Part shown: in pieces, positions 23,869 through 30,993 of the stretch
Layout of the letters: the number at the start of each line of letters is the position of its first letter
Numbering within the stretch: position 1 is the stretch's first letter
Source: Bradyrhizobium genosp. SA-3
GTDB taxonomy: Bacteria > Pseudomonadota > Alphaproteobacteria > Rhizobiales > Xanthobacteraceae
NCBI RefSeq assembly: GCF_004212635.1
Contig: NZ_PSRT01000089.1
Span: 1 to 34,305, forward strand
Reading direction: 5' to 3'
Length of the DNA stretch: 34,305 nucleotides
The notes under the pieces: generated by a model
Databases searched by the model: none
The model's input: only the letters and a program-made list of their open reading frames with translations
What the model was told of the DNA's origin: nothing
Position numbers and translations under genes: made by a program

Positions 23869-24450
23869 ATGAAAACCATGAACGTTAGGCTTGACCGGTT
23901 CGGGTTGAGGCGTTGCGCCGGGATTGGCGAGCGATTGGCGCGGGCCGTGACGGTTGCGAGCGTCTCGTTTGGCCGAAGCCTGCTATGGCTGCTGGCAGCG
24001 ATCATTGTCGGTTGCGGAATTTGGATGCTGCTGCCTCTCTCCAAAGGCAATAGCGCGCAACCGGTGACGACCGGCCTGGCAGCCGTCGAGACGGCTCCTT
24101 CAGGCGATGCGGCAGCCGCGGGCTCGCCGGCTTCCGAAGCTCAGGCGCCGGCAATGGCAGAACTCGGTCGTCTCAGGATTTCATCGCAGACCTGGCGCCG
24201 CGGCGGCCTCGGCTCGAAGGCGCTGGTGACGTTCACGCTGCGAAACGACAATGACTATGCCGTAAAGGACGTCGAGATCGTCTGCGCGTTCGCGCGGCGT
24301 GACGGCAGTCATCTCACCGATCGCAGTCGTGTGCTGGTGGAGCCTGTCAGCATGAAGAGCCGCAAGACCTATGCGCATATTCCCGTCGGCTTCGTCAATG
24401 TGAATGCCGACCAGGCGAAGTGTTCGCTGGTTGCAGCACGCCGCGCCTAA
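23869..24450 (+). CDS. Membrane-anchored protein with C-terminal beta domain (FxLYD-like)
   Basis: This is a 193-residue protein if translated from the ATG at 23869; ATG at 23878 or GTG at 23848 are also open. A basic N-terminus is followed by one membrane helix, LLWLLAAIIVGCGIWMLLPL. After an Ala/Ser/Gly-rich linker comes a beta domain (about 110-190) reading ALVTFTLRNDNDYAVKDVEI, then FARRDGSHL and KTYAHIPVGFVNVNADQAKC. The order NDNDYAVKDVEI...C.F...G..L resembles FxLYD and other Ig-like domains that sit outside the membrane. There is no enzyme motif. It is followed 163 bp later by another one-helix protein on the same strand. Confidence 0.68.
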   Translation: MKTMNVRLDRFGLRRCAGIGERLARAVTVASVSFGRSLLWLLAAIIVGCGIWMLLPLSKGNSAQPVTTGLAAVETAPSGDAAAAGSPASEAQAPAMAELGRLRISSQTWRRGGLGSKALVTFTLRNDNDYAVKDVEIVCAFARRDGSHLTDRSRVLVEPVSMKSRKTYAHIPVGFVNVNADQAKCSLVAARRA

Positions 24451-24613
24451 AGGCGGCATTTTTCCGGATAGCGGAAAAGTTACCATCCGCAGGTCTTGGC
24501 CAAAATACTTGGCGTTGCCATTTGAACCGAACGGGCTGGGCCAGGAACCAACTAGAGAATCGCCTGTTAAGGCGAAGAGCCCACGCGGGGATGCGGGGGG
24601 CGGAGCGCGGCCA

Positions 24614-25123
24614 ATGCCCATCTTTCGGTATTTCATCTTTGTCGGTGGAGCTTTGCTCACACTGTTGTTTGCGGCGGATTTCCTGCTGCCGGCAGCACCC
24701 GTGGCGCAAGCTGTTGCGACCGCGAGCAACGACCAGCCGCTGATCCGAATCCGGTCCGATCGCCATTTGCCTGAACGTGTCGTGCTCGACACCAGCCAGC
24801 CGACGATCGCCGCGCCTGCGATGAAGACCGCCGCCGTCGTTGCGCCTCAGCCGCCAGTGCAGGCTGGCATGTCGCCCGCATTAGCCGAGATGTCGGCCAA
24901 GGTGCGGGTCCGCGAGACGTTCGCCCAGTTCACGCCGGGCCCGAAGGCAGATACCGCCGCCGCAGCCCGGAAGACCGAAGCGCAGGTTCAGGCTGCCGCG
25001 GCTTCTCCGGCCCAGGCTCAGCCCAAGCGCAAGGTCGTCAGGACGCATCGGGCGCCGCAACAGGGACGGCCGATGATGGTGGCCCAGCAGCCGCATTTCG
25101 GCCTCTTCAACACGACCTGGTGA
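24614..25123 (+). CDS. Exported or membrane-anchored Ala/Pro/Gln-rich protein, unknown
   Basis: This is a 169-residue protein. The ATG at 24614 is chosen because a hydrophobic segment starts directly after it (FRYFIFVGGALLTLLFAADF) and GGAGCG lies 8 bases upstream; longer frames add only random sequence. The segment may be a membrane anchor or an uncleaved signal. The body begins with a short ordered stretch (NDQPLIRIRSDRHLPERVVL), then Ala/Pro/Thr-rich linkers, and ends in basic QPKRKVVRTHRAPQQGR plus HFGLFNTTW. It is uncharacterised but widespread in Bradyrhizobium by my recollection of similar sequences. Confidence 0.65.
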   Translation: MPIFRYFIFVGGALLTLLFAADFLLPAAPVAQAVATASNDQPLIRIRSDRHLPERVVLDTSQPTIAAPAMKTAAVVAPQPPVQAGMSPALAEMSAKVRVRETFAQFTPGPKADTAAAARKTEAQVQAAAASPAQAQPKRKVVRTHRAPQQGRPMMVAQQPHFGLFNTTW

Positions 25124-25273
25124 GAGCACCTTCGACTCGTCTCGAACGAGGCGGGTGGGGCTTTTTATTGGTCGGCCTCTCTGCTAATTCGAACCCATCC
25201 GAACGCCGTCCGCTGTGCGGGCTCGCCAGCAGCGGTCAGGCGCGTCTCGGTTGCGGCCCAATGCTGGGCCAGG

Positions 25274-25350
25274 GCGCTCGTAGCTCAGCTGGATAGAGCA
25301 TCGGATTTCGATTCCGAGGGTCGGAGGTTCGAATCCTTCCGAGCGCGCCA
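25274..25350 (+). tRNA. tRNA-Arg (anticodon TCG)
   Basis: All arms can be drawn. The acceptor stem pairs GCGCTCG (25274-25280) with CGAGCGC (25340-25346). The D arm is GCTC...GAGC, and the anticodon stem TCGGA/TCCGA holds loop TTTCGAT with anticodon TCG. The T arm GGAGG-TTCGAAT-CCTTC has one G-T pair. The discriminator is G, and CCA is encoded. It reads CGA codons. No integrase or direct repeat of its 3' end is visible downstream. Confidence 0.95.
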
Positions 25351-25421
25351 CGCCTGCCCTGCGTTCTAGATCTGTTCTGTATCAGCACTGATGCCGGTCC
25401 CCGTCGCAAGGGCCTGCGGCG

Positions 25422-26441
25422 TCAGCCTATCGGCGCTCGGATTTGCCGGCCACGGGCCAGCGTGTCCGAGGGCGCCTCGTGGAAGGTCGCGCGGTAAGCT
25501 GCGGCGAACTCACCGAGATGATGGAAACCCTGGGCGCGCGCGCATGTGGCGACGGTGGCGCCGCCGCCTTTGAGCAGGCGGGCGCGGGTCGCCCACAGTC
25601 TTTTGAGGCGAATGTACTGGTGCAGGCTCATGCCGCGCACCTTGCTGACCGCCCCGCCGAGCGTCCGGATCGAGACGCCAAACTCGCCGGCGAGATCGGC
25701 CGTATAGATCGGAGCGGTGGGATGGGCTGCGACATATTCGTCGATCCGCTGCACGAGCTTGATCGAGCGTTCACCTTGGACCGAGGCGCTCTGATCCGAG
25801 AGCGGGTCGATCCGAAATAGATCATCGAGCGCGAGCAGCAGGCCTTCCTGGAGATGGGCGGCGACCTCGGTGGTCTCGAACAGGAGCGGCTGCACTGATG
25901 CGGTTCGCAGAATGTCGAGCAGGAGCTGCCGTGCGTGGAGCAGGGCCGGCCGGTTCGCGACATGGGCCCGCAAATCGTCGGCACGATCGAACCAGCCCCG
26001 GTCTCGCAGGGTAGGCGAGAGGATGATCATCGCGTGATGATTGGTCTGGGGTTCGACGTAGTGACATTCATCGTTGCCGCGCAGTGCAACGAAGAAGCGG
26101 GCGTCGAGATCCACACCCCTGAAATTGGCCTGAAGGTCGTCGGTCATCGCCAGGATTACCATCCCGCCCGGCATCCGATAGGCGGTGTCGAGGATGCGCG
26201 CGAACGATCTCATCACGACGATGCGGCATGCCGGCAGGGAGACGACGGCGCGGGCCGCCGCGAAGTTCGCAACGTCGAGCGGAATGCTCCTCGCGTCCTC
26301 CATCGACTCGATCGGCCGAAACGCATCGACGTCGGCAAAGCCGATCAGCTGGAGCGCGGAGGACGGGACGAGGGCGTCGAACAACATGCGTCTGGGCGGT
26401 GCTGCAATGTGACAATCAAATGGATGTCGGTGTATCGCCAT
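25422..26441 (-). CDS. AraC-family transcriptional regulator
   Basis: This is a 339-residue protein. The N-terminal 220 residues resemble the AraC-binding-like domain of the FeaR/OruR-type group (SIPLDVANFAAARAVVSLPA, then GNDECHYVEP and HAMIILSPTLRDRG). The C-terminal AraC domain begins near 230 (RIDEYVAAHPTAPIYTADLA) with the first helix-turn-helix at AGEFGVSIRTLGGAVSKVRG. The second is at ATVATCARAQGFHHLGEFAA, ending in YRATFHEAPSDTL. The ATG at 26439-26441 has no strong ribosome binding site. It lies 91 bp downstream of the 44-residue CPxC gene on the same strand and could be read from the FixK-like promoter there. Its target genes are not evident. Confidence 0.85.
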   Translation of the reverse strand: MAIHRHPFDCHIAAPPRRMLFDALVPSSALQLIGFADVDAFRPIESMEDARSIPLDVANFAAARAVVSLPACRIVVMRSFARILDTAYRMPGGMVILAMTDDLQANFRGVDLDARFFVALRGNDECHYVEPQTNHHAMIILSPTLRDRGWFDRADDLRAHVANRPALLHARQLLLDILRTASVQPLLFETTEVAAHLQEGLLLALDDLFRIDPLSDQSASVQGERSIKLVQRIDEYVAAHPTAPIYTADLAGEFGVSIRTLGGAVSKVRGMSLHQYIRLKRLWATRARLLKGGGATVATCARAQGFHHLGEFAAAYRATFHEAPSDTLARGRQIRAPIG

Positions 26442-26532
26442 CAATGGCGAAACATCATGCTTCAGTAAATCGGATTTCGTGCCGTAGTATTGCGGACCTC
26501 ATGCCATGAGGCACGGCAGATCAACGTCACCG

Positions 26533-26667
26533 TCAACCTTCTCTGCTTATCGGTTGGCCGGAGGCGAGGTCGATGAAATGCAGGCGCGTGCACGCGGGAC
26601 AGGCAAAGGACGCAAAGCTCCGACCCTCCTGTCTTTGCCCCTTCTCCAAATGCGTCTGCACATTCAT
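26533..26667 (-). CDS. 44-residue CPxC small protein
   Basis: This frame begins ATG AAT GTG at 26667 and ends TGA at 26533. The second half reads SFACPACTRLHFIDLASGQP, the pattern of one half of a zinc ribbon with an aromatic-rich strand. Similar short CPxC...HF proteins are scattered in Bradyrhizobium. A single CPxC could bind metal as a dimer. The ribosome binding site is poor (GACGGG). A FixK-type box lies 73 bp upstream, so the leader would be about 39 nt if transcription starts near 26706. An antisense open frame (26506-26727, plus) covers the same DNA but has no recognisable motif. Confidence 0.5.
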   Translation of the reverse strand: MNVQTHLEKGQRQEGRSFASFACPACTRLHFIDLASGQPISREG

Positions 26668-26739
26668 GCCCGTCTGGGGACATCGGAAAACGATCAAATC
26701 GGCCATCCCCGTACAATGACGGAGTGACGGATTTCATCT

Positions 26740-26753
26740 TTGATCTAGATCAG
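26740..26753 (-). promoter_or_regulatory. FixK/FNR-type box, one mismatch
   Basis: On the plus strand TTGATCTAGATCAG, on the minus CTGATCTAGATCAA, which is one base from the TTGAT-N4-ATCAA palindrome. Its centre is 40.5 bp before 26706 on the minus strand, where CATTGT (26718-26713) could serve as -10. It would drive the CPxC gene. Confidence 0.5.
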
Positions 26754-26818
26754 TTTTGGAATTGCTCCAGGCCGGCCGCGCAGGTGGTCAGGGCAAGCGG
26801 TCCACGGTCTCGCAAAAG

Positions 26819-26843
26819 CGAAGGGGCCCCGAGGGCCCCTTCG
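26819..26843 (-). terminator. Intrinsic terminator of the Tyr-rich protein gene
   Basis: CGAAGGGGCCC (26819-26829) and GGGCCCCTTCG (26833-26843) make a perfect 11-bp stem with a 3-base loop, 3 bp beyond the stop codon region. On the minus strand it is followed by CTTTTGCG, a short T tract. Confidence 0.75.
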
Positions 26844-26846
26844 ATA

Positions 26847-27119
26847 TTACCAGCGGCGATACCCGTAGCCATAATAGCGTGGGCCGTAGTAGCGCGGCGC
26901 ATAATACCGGGGGCCGTAGTACGGCCGCGGTCCGTAATACCCATAATAGTTCGGACGCCACCAGCAGCGTCCCCAGGCGTTGCAGACCATGCGGACCTGC
27001 TCGACGTCGGAGACCGCTGGCGTTGCAGGTGCGGGCGCGATGGGCATGGCGGACGCCGCCGGCGATACCGCGAGGGCACCGAACAGGGATGCGGCGACGA
27101 GGCCAATCTTGAACTTCAT
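26847..27119 (-). CDS. Small secreted Tyr/Gly/Arg-rich repeat protein
   Basis: This is a 90-residue protein preceded by GGAGGAAGACATT. The signal peptide is KFKIGLVAASLFGALAVSPA with cleavage near ASAMP. The mature part has a conserved QVRMVCNAWGRCWWRPNYYG segment, whose two Cys may pair. A C-terminal run of five (Y/R)YYGPR-like units then ends in YGYGYRRW. Such proteins are numerous in Bradyrhizobium. They may coat the cell surface or bind matrix polymers, but none has a proven role. The longer frame to 27653 is spurious. Confidence 0.82.
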   Translation of the reverse strand: MKFKIGLVAASLFGALAVSPAASAMPIAPAPATPAVSDVEQVRMVCNAWGRCWWRPNYYGYYGPRPYYGPRYYAPRYYGPRYYGYGYRRW

Positions 27120-27322
27120 AATGTCTTCCTCCGCTGACGCGACGCAGGATATCGATGATGTTCTGATCAAATTGTGGCGGAACCGAAATGTAATGCTGAT
27201 GAACAAATCTTCAGCGAGCCCGCCGCAGGCGTGACCTTGACGACGCCAGATTATTCCAGGTTCGAGCGCCGGACCAATGTTGTGCTTGCGCCAGCAGGTG
27301 CCCGCACGACATGCCGCCATCC

Positions 27323-27371
27323 TTGATCCTGCGCAATTCGCCGGCGCGGCTTCGTCCCTAGTCTTGCCGCA
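27323..27371 (+). promoter_or_regulatory. FixK2-type promoter of the host-attachment gene
   Basis: TTGATCCTGCGCAA (27323-27336) fits the FixK2 consensus TTG(A/C)-N6-(T/G)CAA exactly. TAGTCT (27359-27364) is a good -10, placing the start point near 27371, 41.5 bp from the box centre, the class II activator geometry. Apart from this the 27120-27428 gap holds nothing I can name. Confidence 0.7.
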
Positions 27372-27428
27372 CGGCCAGCCTTTCGAGCAATTCGAAGGGC
27401 AGGCCCACGGGTTGCTTGGAGCTGTGCA

Positions 27429-27890
27429 ATGGACAAGATGAGACTGGACAAGGGTGACTGGCTGGTCGTGTGCGACGGGCGCAAGGCGCTCATCCTGGAA
27501 AATCTCGGCGATGAGATGTTTCCGAACCTTCACACCAGGGAAGTGCATGAGCAGCCCAACCCCTCGACCGGCGCGCAAGGGACCGATGCGCCGGGTCGAT
27601 TGCATGGGGCGGCCGGCGGGGCGCGCAGCTCCGTCGAACAAACCGATTGGCACGATGAGGCCGAGCGCGCCTTCCTGCGGAGCTTGGCCGGCCGTCTCGA
27701 TGCCGCCGTCAGTGCGGGAGAGACCTCGGCCCTGACCATGGTGGCCTCACCGCGTGCGCTGGGCATGATCCGCGCCGATTATTCCGATGTCGTGCGCAAG
27801 GCGCTTCAGGGCGAGGTCGGCAAGGACCTCGTCAAGCTGCCGGTCTACGAGATCGAGAAGCAATTGCTGCAGTCGGGCGCCGCTAGATAG
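27429..27890 (+). CDS. Host attachment family protein
   Basis: This is a 153-residue protein starting MDKMRLDKGDWLVVCDGRKA with GGAG 7 bases before the ATG. The family (host-attachment protein, first linked to Agrobacterium/plant attachment) has the archaeal peptide-release-factor-like fold. Here it shows WLVVCDGRKALILEN, the Glu/His-rich loop with HEQPNPSTGAQGTDAPGR, a FLRSLAGRLD helix and VVASPRALG-like TMVASPRALGMIRADYS. A C-terminal KLPVYEIEKQLL follows. The attachment role is not firmly established and a nucleic-acid or ribosome-linked role is possible. The FixK2-type promoter upstream predicts expression at low oxygen. Confidence 0.85.
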   Translation: MDKMRLDKGDWLVVCDGRKALILENLGDEMFPNLHTREVHEQPNPSTGAQGTDAPGRLHGAAGGARSSVEQTDWHDEAERAFLRSLAGRLDAAVSAGETSALTMVASPRALGMIRADYSDVVRKALQGEVGKDLVKLPVYEIEKQLLQSGAAR

Positions 27891-27920
27891 GGGCGCCCGC
27901 GGGGAAGGACGCGCGGCGCC

Positions 27921-28184
27921 TCAGTAGCAGGGGTGCCGGCGGCCGTCCTGGCCGATATAGGCGGCCGCGCCCCGGTAGCAGTGGTTGGTCGACGGGCCGT
28001 CGTAATAGGCGAAGGTGCCGGGGGTGATGCCGGGTCCGTAATTGTGCAGATAGCTGATCGGGTAGGGCAGCGGGTTGGCGTAGGAGCGGTGGTACCGGTG
28101 ATGTCCCCGCGCCTCCGCGAGGCCCGGGGCTAGGATTGCAGCCGACAGGGCAGCAACTGCGGCTACAAGCTTCAATTTGCTCAT
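27921..28184 (-). CDS. Small secreted protein, unknown
   Basis: This is an 87-residue protein starting at the ATG 28182-28184 after GGAGAATCGAG. The signal peptide is KLKLVAAVAALSAAILAPG with a cut near LAEA. The mature part begins RGHHRYHRSYANPLPYPISY and ends TNHCYRGAAAYIGQDGRRHPCY, with two Cys that may pair across C-Y-R...P-C-Y. The His/Tyr-rich first part could bind metal. I do not recognise a named domain. It is convergent with the host-attachment gene. Confidence 0.72.
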   Translation of the reverse strand: MSKLKLVAAVAALSAAILAPGLAEARGHHRYHRSYANPLPYPISYLHNYGPGITPGTFAYYDGPSTNHCYRGAAAYIGQDGRRHPCY

Positions 28185-28468
28185 CTCGATTCTCCGGAAC
28201 CCACGAGTAGGTCGGCCATTTATAGCAATTCCGGGTGGCCAGGACATCGGTCCGGAGGCGTGGAATCAGGCCCAAACCGACGGATTTCCGGGTGGGTGTG
28301 ACAGAATTGCCGGACATGCGGTCGAAAGCTGCCCATTTTTGGCCTTTTCGGGATGCTTAACGAATTCCCCACACAAGTATGACCAAAGACTATTCGATTA
28401 AGAATCCTGCCGCCGGCCTTTGGGGCGCTCCTTCCAGGCCGGTCCATTCCTGAAGCCGTCACGCCGCC

Positions 28469-28915
28469 ATGCGCATCACGCTTCTGAGCCTGCTGTTGCT
28501 CTGCCTCGCCGCCGCTACGCCGGCGCGCGCGGAGCTGCACATCACCCGCGACCACGGCGGCTATGTCGAGGAGTACAAGGCCAAGTACAAGCGCGTGCGC
28601 GAGAAGGGTGAGCGCGTCATCATCGACGGCATCTGCAATTCGGCCTGCACACTGGTGCTCGGCATCGTGCCGATGAACAAGATCTGCGTGACGCCGCGCG
28701 CCAGCCTCGGCTTCCACCAGGCCTACTACGATAAGGCCTTCACCTTCGGCATCAAGGTCACCAGCGCGGAGGGCACCTCTGACCTCATGTCCTACTATCC
28801 CGACAAGGTGAAGGACTGGATCCGCCGCAATGGCGGGCTCACCACCGACATGAAGAAGATCAAGAACGGGGTCGAGCTCTGGAGAATCATCGATCCCTGT
28901 CCGGAAGAATGGTGA
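28469..28915 (+). CDS. Periplasmic ClpP/crotonase-like protein (COG3904 type)
   Basis: This is a 148-residue protein with a signal peptide (RITLLSLLLLCLAAATPARA). The mature part follows the COG3904 pattern of secreted ClpP-like proteins: a DGICNSACTLVLGIVP strand-turn (Ser where ClpP has its nucleophile, flanked by two Cys), then ASLGFHQAYY with a His in the place of the catalytic His. A helical part DLMSYYPDKVKDWIRRNGGL and IIDPCPEEW at the end follow. Whether it hydrolyses peptides is unproven. The 284-bp gap upstream contains no gene and is AT-richer than its surroundings. The ribosome binding site is weak. Confidence 0.75.
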   Translation: MRITLLSLLLLCLAAATPARAELHITRDHGGYVEEYKAKYKRVREKGERVIIDGICNSACTLVLGIVPMNKICVTPRASLGFHQAYYDKAFTFGIKVTSAEGTSDLMSYYPDKVKDWIRRNGGLTTDMKKIKNGVELWRIIDPCPEEW

Positions 28916-29014
28916 GCGGCTGAGCCGCGGCTCCCGCTGCCCGTCGCAGCGCAGCATCGCTCGTCCGGAAATTCGTATTGCCGCATAGGGTCCCATCGGG
29001 CAATGAGGGCGGCA

Positions 29015-29887
29015 ATGAACCATCATCCGGAAGCCCTGACTGCCCGCGCGGCGCCGATCCTGTTCGTCCTGCTCTGGAGCACCGGATTCATCGGCACGAA
29101 ATATGTCGTCAACAATGCCGATCCCTTGACCTATCTCGCCATCCGCATGGCGATTGTGGTCGGCCTGATGGCGATCATCGCGGCGATTGCGCGGCCGAAA
29201 TGGCCTGATGGCACCGGCATTGCGCACAGCGCGGTCGCCGGCATTCTGGTCCACGGTTTCTATCTCGGCGGCACCGCGATCGCGATCGCGCATTCGATTC
29301 CGGCCGGCCTTTCCGCGCTCATTCCGGGCCTGCAGCCGATCCTGACCTCGACCATCGCCAATCGCTGGCTCGGCGAGAAGGTGACGCCGCTGCAATGGGC
29401 CGGTCTCGTGCTCGGCCTCGGCGGCGTCGTGCTGATCCTGCACAACCGTCCGATGAGCGGCGAAGCCGGACTCGGCTGGCTCGCCTCGGTGGTCTCGCTC
29501 GTCAGCATCACGCTCGGCACGCTTTACCAGCGCCGCTACTGCAATCACATCGACTGGCGCGCCGGCAATCTCGTGCAATACGTGTCCGTCACGATTTTCT
29601 TCGCGATCGGAGCCTTCCTGTTCGAAGACCGCGTGGTGCACTGGACGCGGGAATTCGTGCTTGCGCTGGCCTGGCTGGCCGTGGCGCTCTCGATCGGATC
29701 GATCGGGCTGTTGTACTGGCTGATCCGCCACGCCGCGGCAACCTCGGTCGCGAGCCTGTTCTACCTGGTACCGGCCGTGACGGCGCTGATGGCCTATCTG
29801 CTGTTCGGAGAAAAGCTGGACGCAATTGCCATCGCCGGCATGGCGCTCTGCGCCACAGCGGTCTTTGTGGTCAATCGACGCTCTTAG
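29015..29887 (+). CDS. EamA/DMT-superfamily transporter
   Basis: This is a 290-residue protein from the ATG at 29015, chosen for GAGGG 5 bases upstream; ATG at 29003 would add four residues. It has ten hydrophobic segments in two EamA repeats. The first begins ILFVLLWSTGFIGTKYVVNN, a motif of the family, and the second begins near 145 (ASVVSLVSITLGTLYQRRYC) and ends YLLFGEKLDAIAIAGMALC. Exports of amino acids or metabolites are typical. It is unrelated in detail to the EamA gene at 17 kb and stands alone. Confidence 0.88.
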   Translation: MNHHPEALTARAAPILFVLLWSTGFIGTKYVVNNADPLTYLAIRMAIVVGLMAIIAAIARPKWPDGTGIAHSAVAGILVHGFYLGGTAIAIAHSIPAGLSALIPGLQPILTSTIANRWLGEKVTPLQWAGLVLGLGGVVLILHNRPMSGEAGLGWLASVVSLVSITLGTLYQRRYCNHIDWRAGNLVQYVSVTIFFAIGAFLFEDRVVHWTREFVLALAWLAVALSIGSIGLLYWLIRHAAATSVASLFYLVPAVTALMAYLLFGEKLDAIAIAGMALCATAVFVVNRRS

Positions 29888-29934
29888 CGGTTTCCAGCTC
29901 GTACAGCCCTGACGTGTGTTGACCGGAGGACTCG

Positions 29935-30230
29935 TTGCTCGTCAACGGCTTTCCGATGTCGAACTTCGCCTATCCGTCCTGGTTCGAGCCATTCGAGCAT
30001 CCCCGCGGCACCAAGTTCGACCATATGGGGTCGCTCGAGGCGCCGTTCTCGATGACCGAGGGCGGCTACGTGATCAAGAAGGTCAACGGCAAACGGGTGA
30101 TCAAGCAGTTCGGCTCACCGGAAAACGGCGGCGCTTCAACGCCGAGGACCGGAAGGGCCATCGCAGCGAATACCGCGATCCCAAGGGCAAGCACCATCCG
30201 GGCCGGCGCGCAGCCAAACGGCGAGGGTAG
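29935..30230 (+). pseudogene. Small conserved hypothetical, split by a frameshift
   Basis: The TTG at 29935 has GGAGG 5 bases upstream. This frame encodes NFAYPSWFEPFEHPRGTKFD, later EGGYVIKKVNGKRVIKQFGS and PEN. After about 30123 the convincing sequence moves to another frame: RRFNAEDRKGHRSEYRDPKG and KHHPGRRAAKRRG, ending TAG at 30228-30230. Both halves have a biased, hydrophilic make-up unlike random translation, and only one missing base within AAACGGCGGCGC is needed to join them into about 98 residues. Without the fix the first frame runs on antisense through the H1-like gene. It is either a recent pseudogene or a sequencing error. Function unknown. Confidence 0.55.
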
Positions 30231-30244
30231 GCTGTCGCCGGAGC

Positions 30245-30274
30245 GGTCTCCGGGTGCGCCTGCGCCCGGAGACC
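30245..30274. terminator. Bidirectional hairpin between converging genes
   Basis: GGTCTCCGGG (30245-30254) pairs perfectly with CCCGGAGACC (30265-30274), with a 10-base loop that can pair further (GCG/CGC). It lies between the split plus-strand gene and the minus-strand H1-like gene. No long T tract follows on either strand. Confidence 0.55.
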
Positions 30275-30291
30275 TGCTCTGCGCGTTGCGA

Positions 30292-30585
30292 TCAGCGCTT
30301 GGCCTTCTTGGCCTTCTTCTTCGCCTTGGAGGCTTTCTTGGCGGCCTTCTTCGCAGACGTCTTGGTGGCCTTTTTCGCGGCTTTCTTGGACGATTTCTTT
30401 GCAGCTTTCTTCGCAGCCTTCTTGGCCTTCTTCTTGGCAGTCTTCTTCGGCGCTACTTTCTTCGCGACCTTCTTGGCGGCTTTCTTCACCTGCTTGACGG
30501 CGGTGACTGCGGCGTCCTTGGTCACTTCCACGGCGGTGGTGATCGTGCCCATCGCCTGCTCTGTGATCGGCTTCTCGTCGTCCAT
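30292..30585 (-). CDS. Histone H1-like Lys/Ala-rich DNA-binding protein
   Basis: This is a 97-residue protein. The ATG at 30583-30585 follows GGGGGACGAC; the earlier ATG at 30597 lacks a ribosome binding site. The short acidic start (DDEKPITEQAMGTITTAVEV) leads into nearly 70 residues of Lys/Ala repeats such as KKAAKKVAKKVAPKKTAKKK, with PKK and SSKK breaks, ending KKAKKAKR. This is the composition of eukaryotic H1 tails, Hct proteins of Chlamydia and AlgP-like proteins. It should bind DNA non-specifically and may compact the nucleoid or affect transcription. Codon use shuffles AAG/AAA little, so slippage within the repeats is likely. Confidence 0.85.
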   Translation of the reverse strand: MDDEKPITEQAMGTITTAVEVTKDAAVTAVKQVKKAAKKVAKKVAPKKTAKKKAKKAAKKAAKKSSKKAAKKATKTSAKKAAKKASKAKKKAKKAKR

Positions 30586-30608
30586 GTCGTCCCCCATTGT
30601 TTGAACGA

Positions 30609-30643
30609 AGCGATGACGATAGCGGGTTTCAAAATTGTGTCAA
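30609..30643 (-). promoter_or_regulatory. Sigma-70 promoter of the H1-like gene
   Basis: Minus strand: a perfect TTGACA (30643-30638), 16 bp, then TATCGT (30621-30616), predicting a start near 30609 and a 24-nt leader containing the GGGGGA ribosome binding site. Confidence 0.6.
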
Positions 30644-30651
30644 AGCAACGC

Positions 30652-30871
30652 TCAACCTTTGCGGATCTTTGCGCAGGCGGCGAGCGCGCGCTCGCGTCCC
30701 CTGGCGTGATCGACAATCGGCTGCGGGTACGATGCCCGCGCTCGCAAGCTCGATCGGCGTTGCCTGCCACGGCGGGTGGATCAGCTTCGCCGGTCGGTCC
30801 TTCAGCTCCGGCATCCAGCGCTCGGCTTCGATGGCGTCGCTTGCGAACTTCGGCGCAGGACGCAGCTCCTT
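30652..30871 (-). pseudogene. Remnant of a DNA photolyase C-terminus
   Basis: Minus-strand frame from 30871 reads KFASDAIEAERWMPELKDRP and AKLIHPPWQATPIELASAGI, then, after a frame change at 30730, YPQPIVDHARGRERALAACA and KIRKG-stop (30652). The order KF..D....RW(V/M)PEL...PAK.IH.PW...aGi..YP.PIVDH...R..AL is the conserved end of class I CPD photolyases and cryptochromes. Everything upstream, including the FAD-binding helices, is missing: a TAG occurs at 30872-30874 and nothing photolyase-like lies beyond. Four or five codons between Ile and Tyr are lost out of frame. It occupies most of the 447-bp gap 30586-31032. Confidence 0.72.
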
Positions 30872-30993
30872 CTATGCGGGCAGGGGGCGCCAGGCGCCGG
30901 CGCGGGCCGCTGGTCAGGGGTGTCCTCGTTTACGATTTGGAAAGCATGGCGCGGGCCGCGGTGCGAACGGTCGTTAATGGGGCCGTAAGCCGA

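Noticed and set aside
25136..25166. Possible terminator after the Ala/Pro-rich protein (CTCGT...ACGAG, later CTTTTT)
   Set aside because: The stem is only 5 bp and 11 bases separate it from the T run, so it does not fit an intrinsic terminator well.
25274..25421. tRNA-Arg as site of an integrated element
   Set aside because: No integrase, no direct repeat of the tRNA 3' end and no change in gene style follow it.
28220..29731. 503-codon minus-strand open frame
   Set aside because: It is antisense to the EamA and ClpP-like genes, which have signal or membrane segments, motifs and proper starts.
30292..30585. Tandem KKAAKK-coding DNA as a microsatellite or CRISPR-like array
   Set aside because: The repeats are short, irregular and in frame with a good start and promoter. 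They are coding repeats of an H1-like protein, with no spacers.
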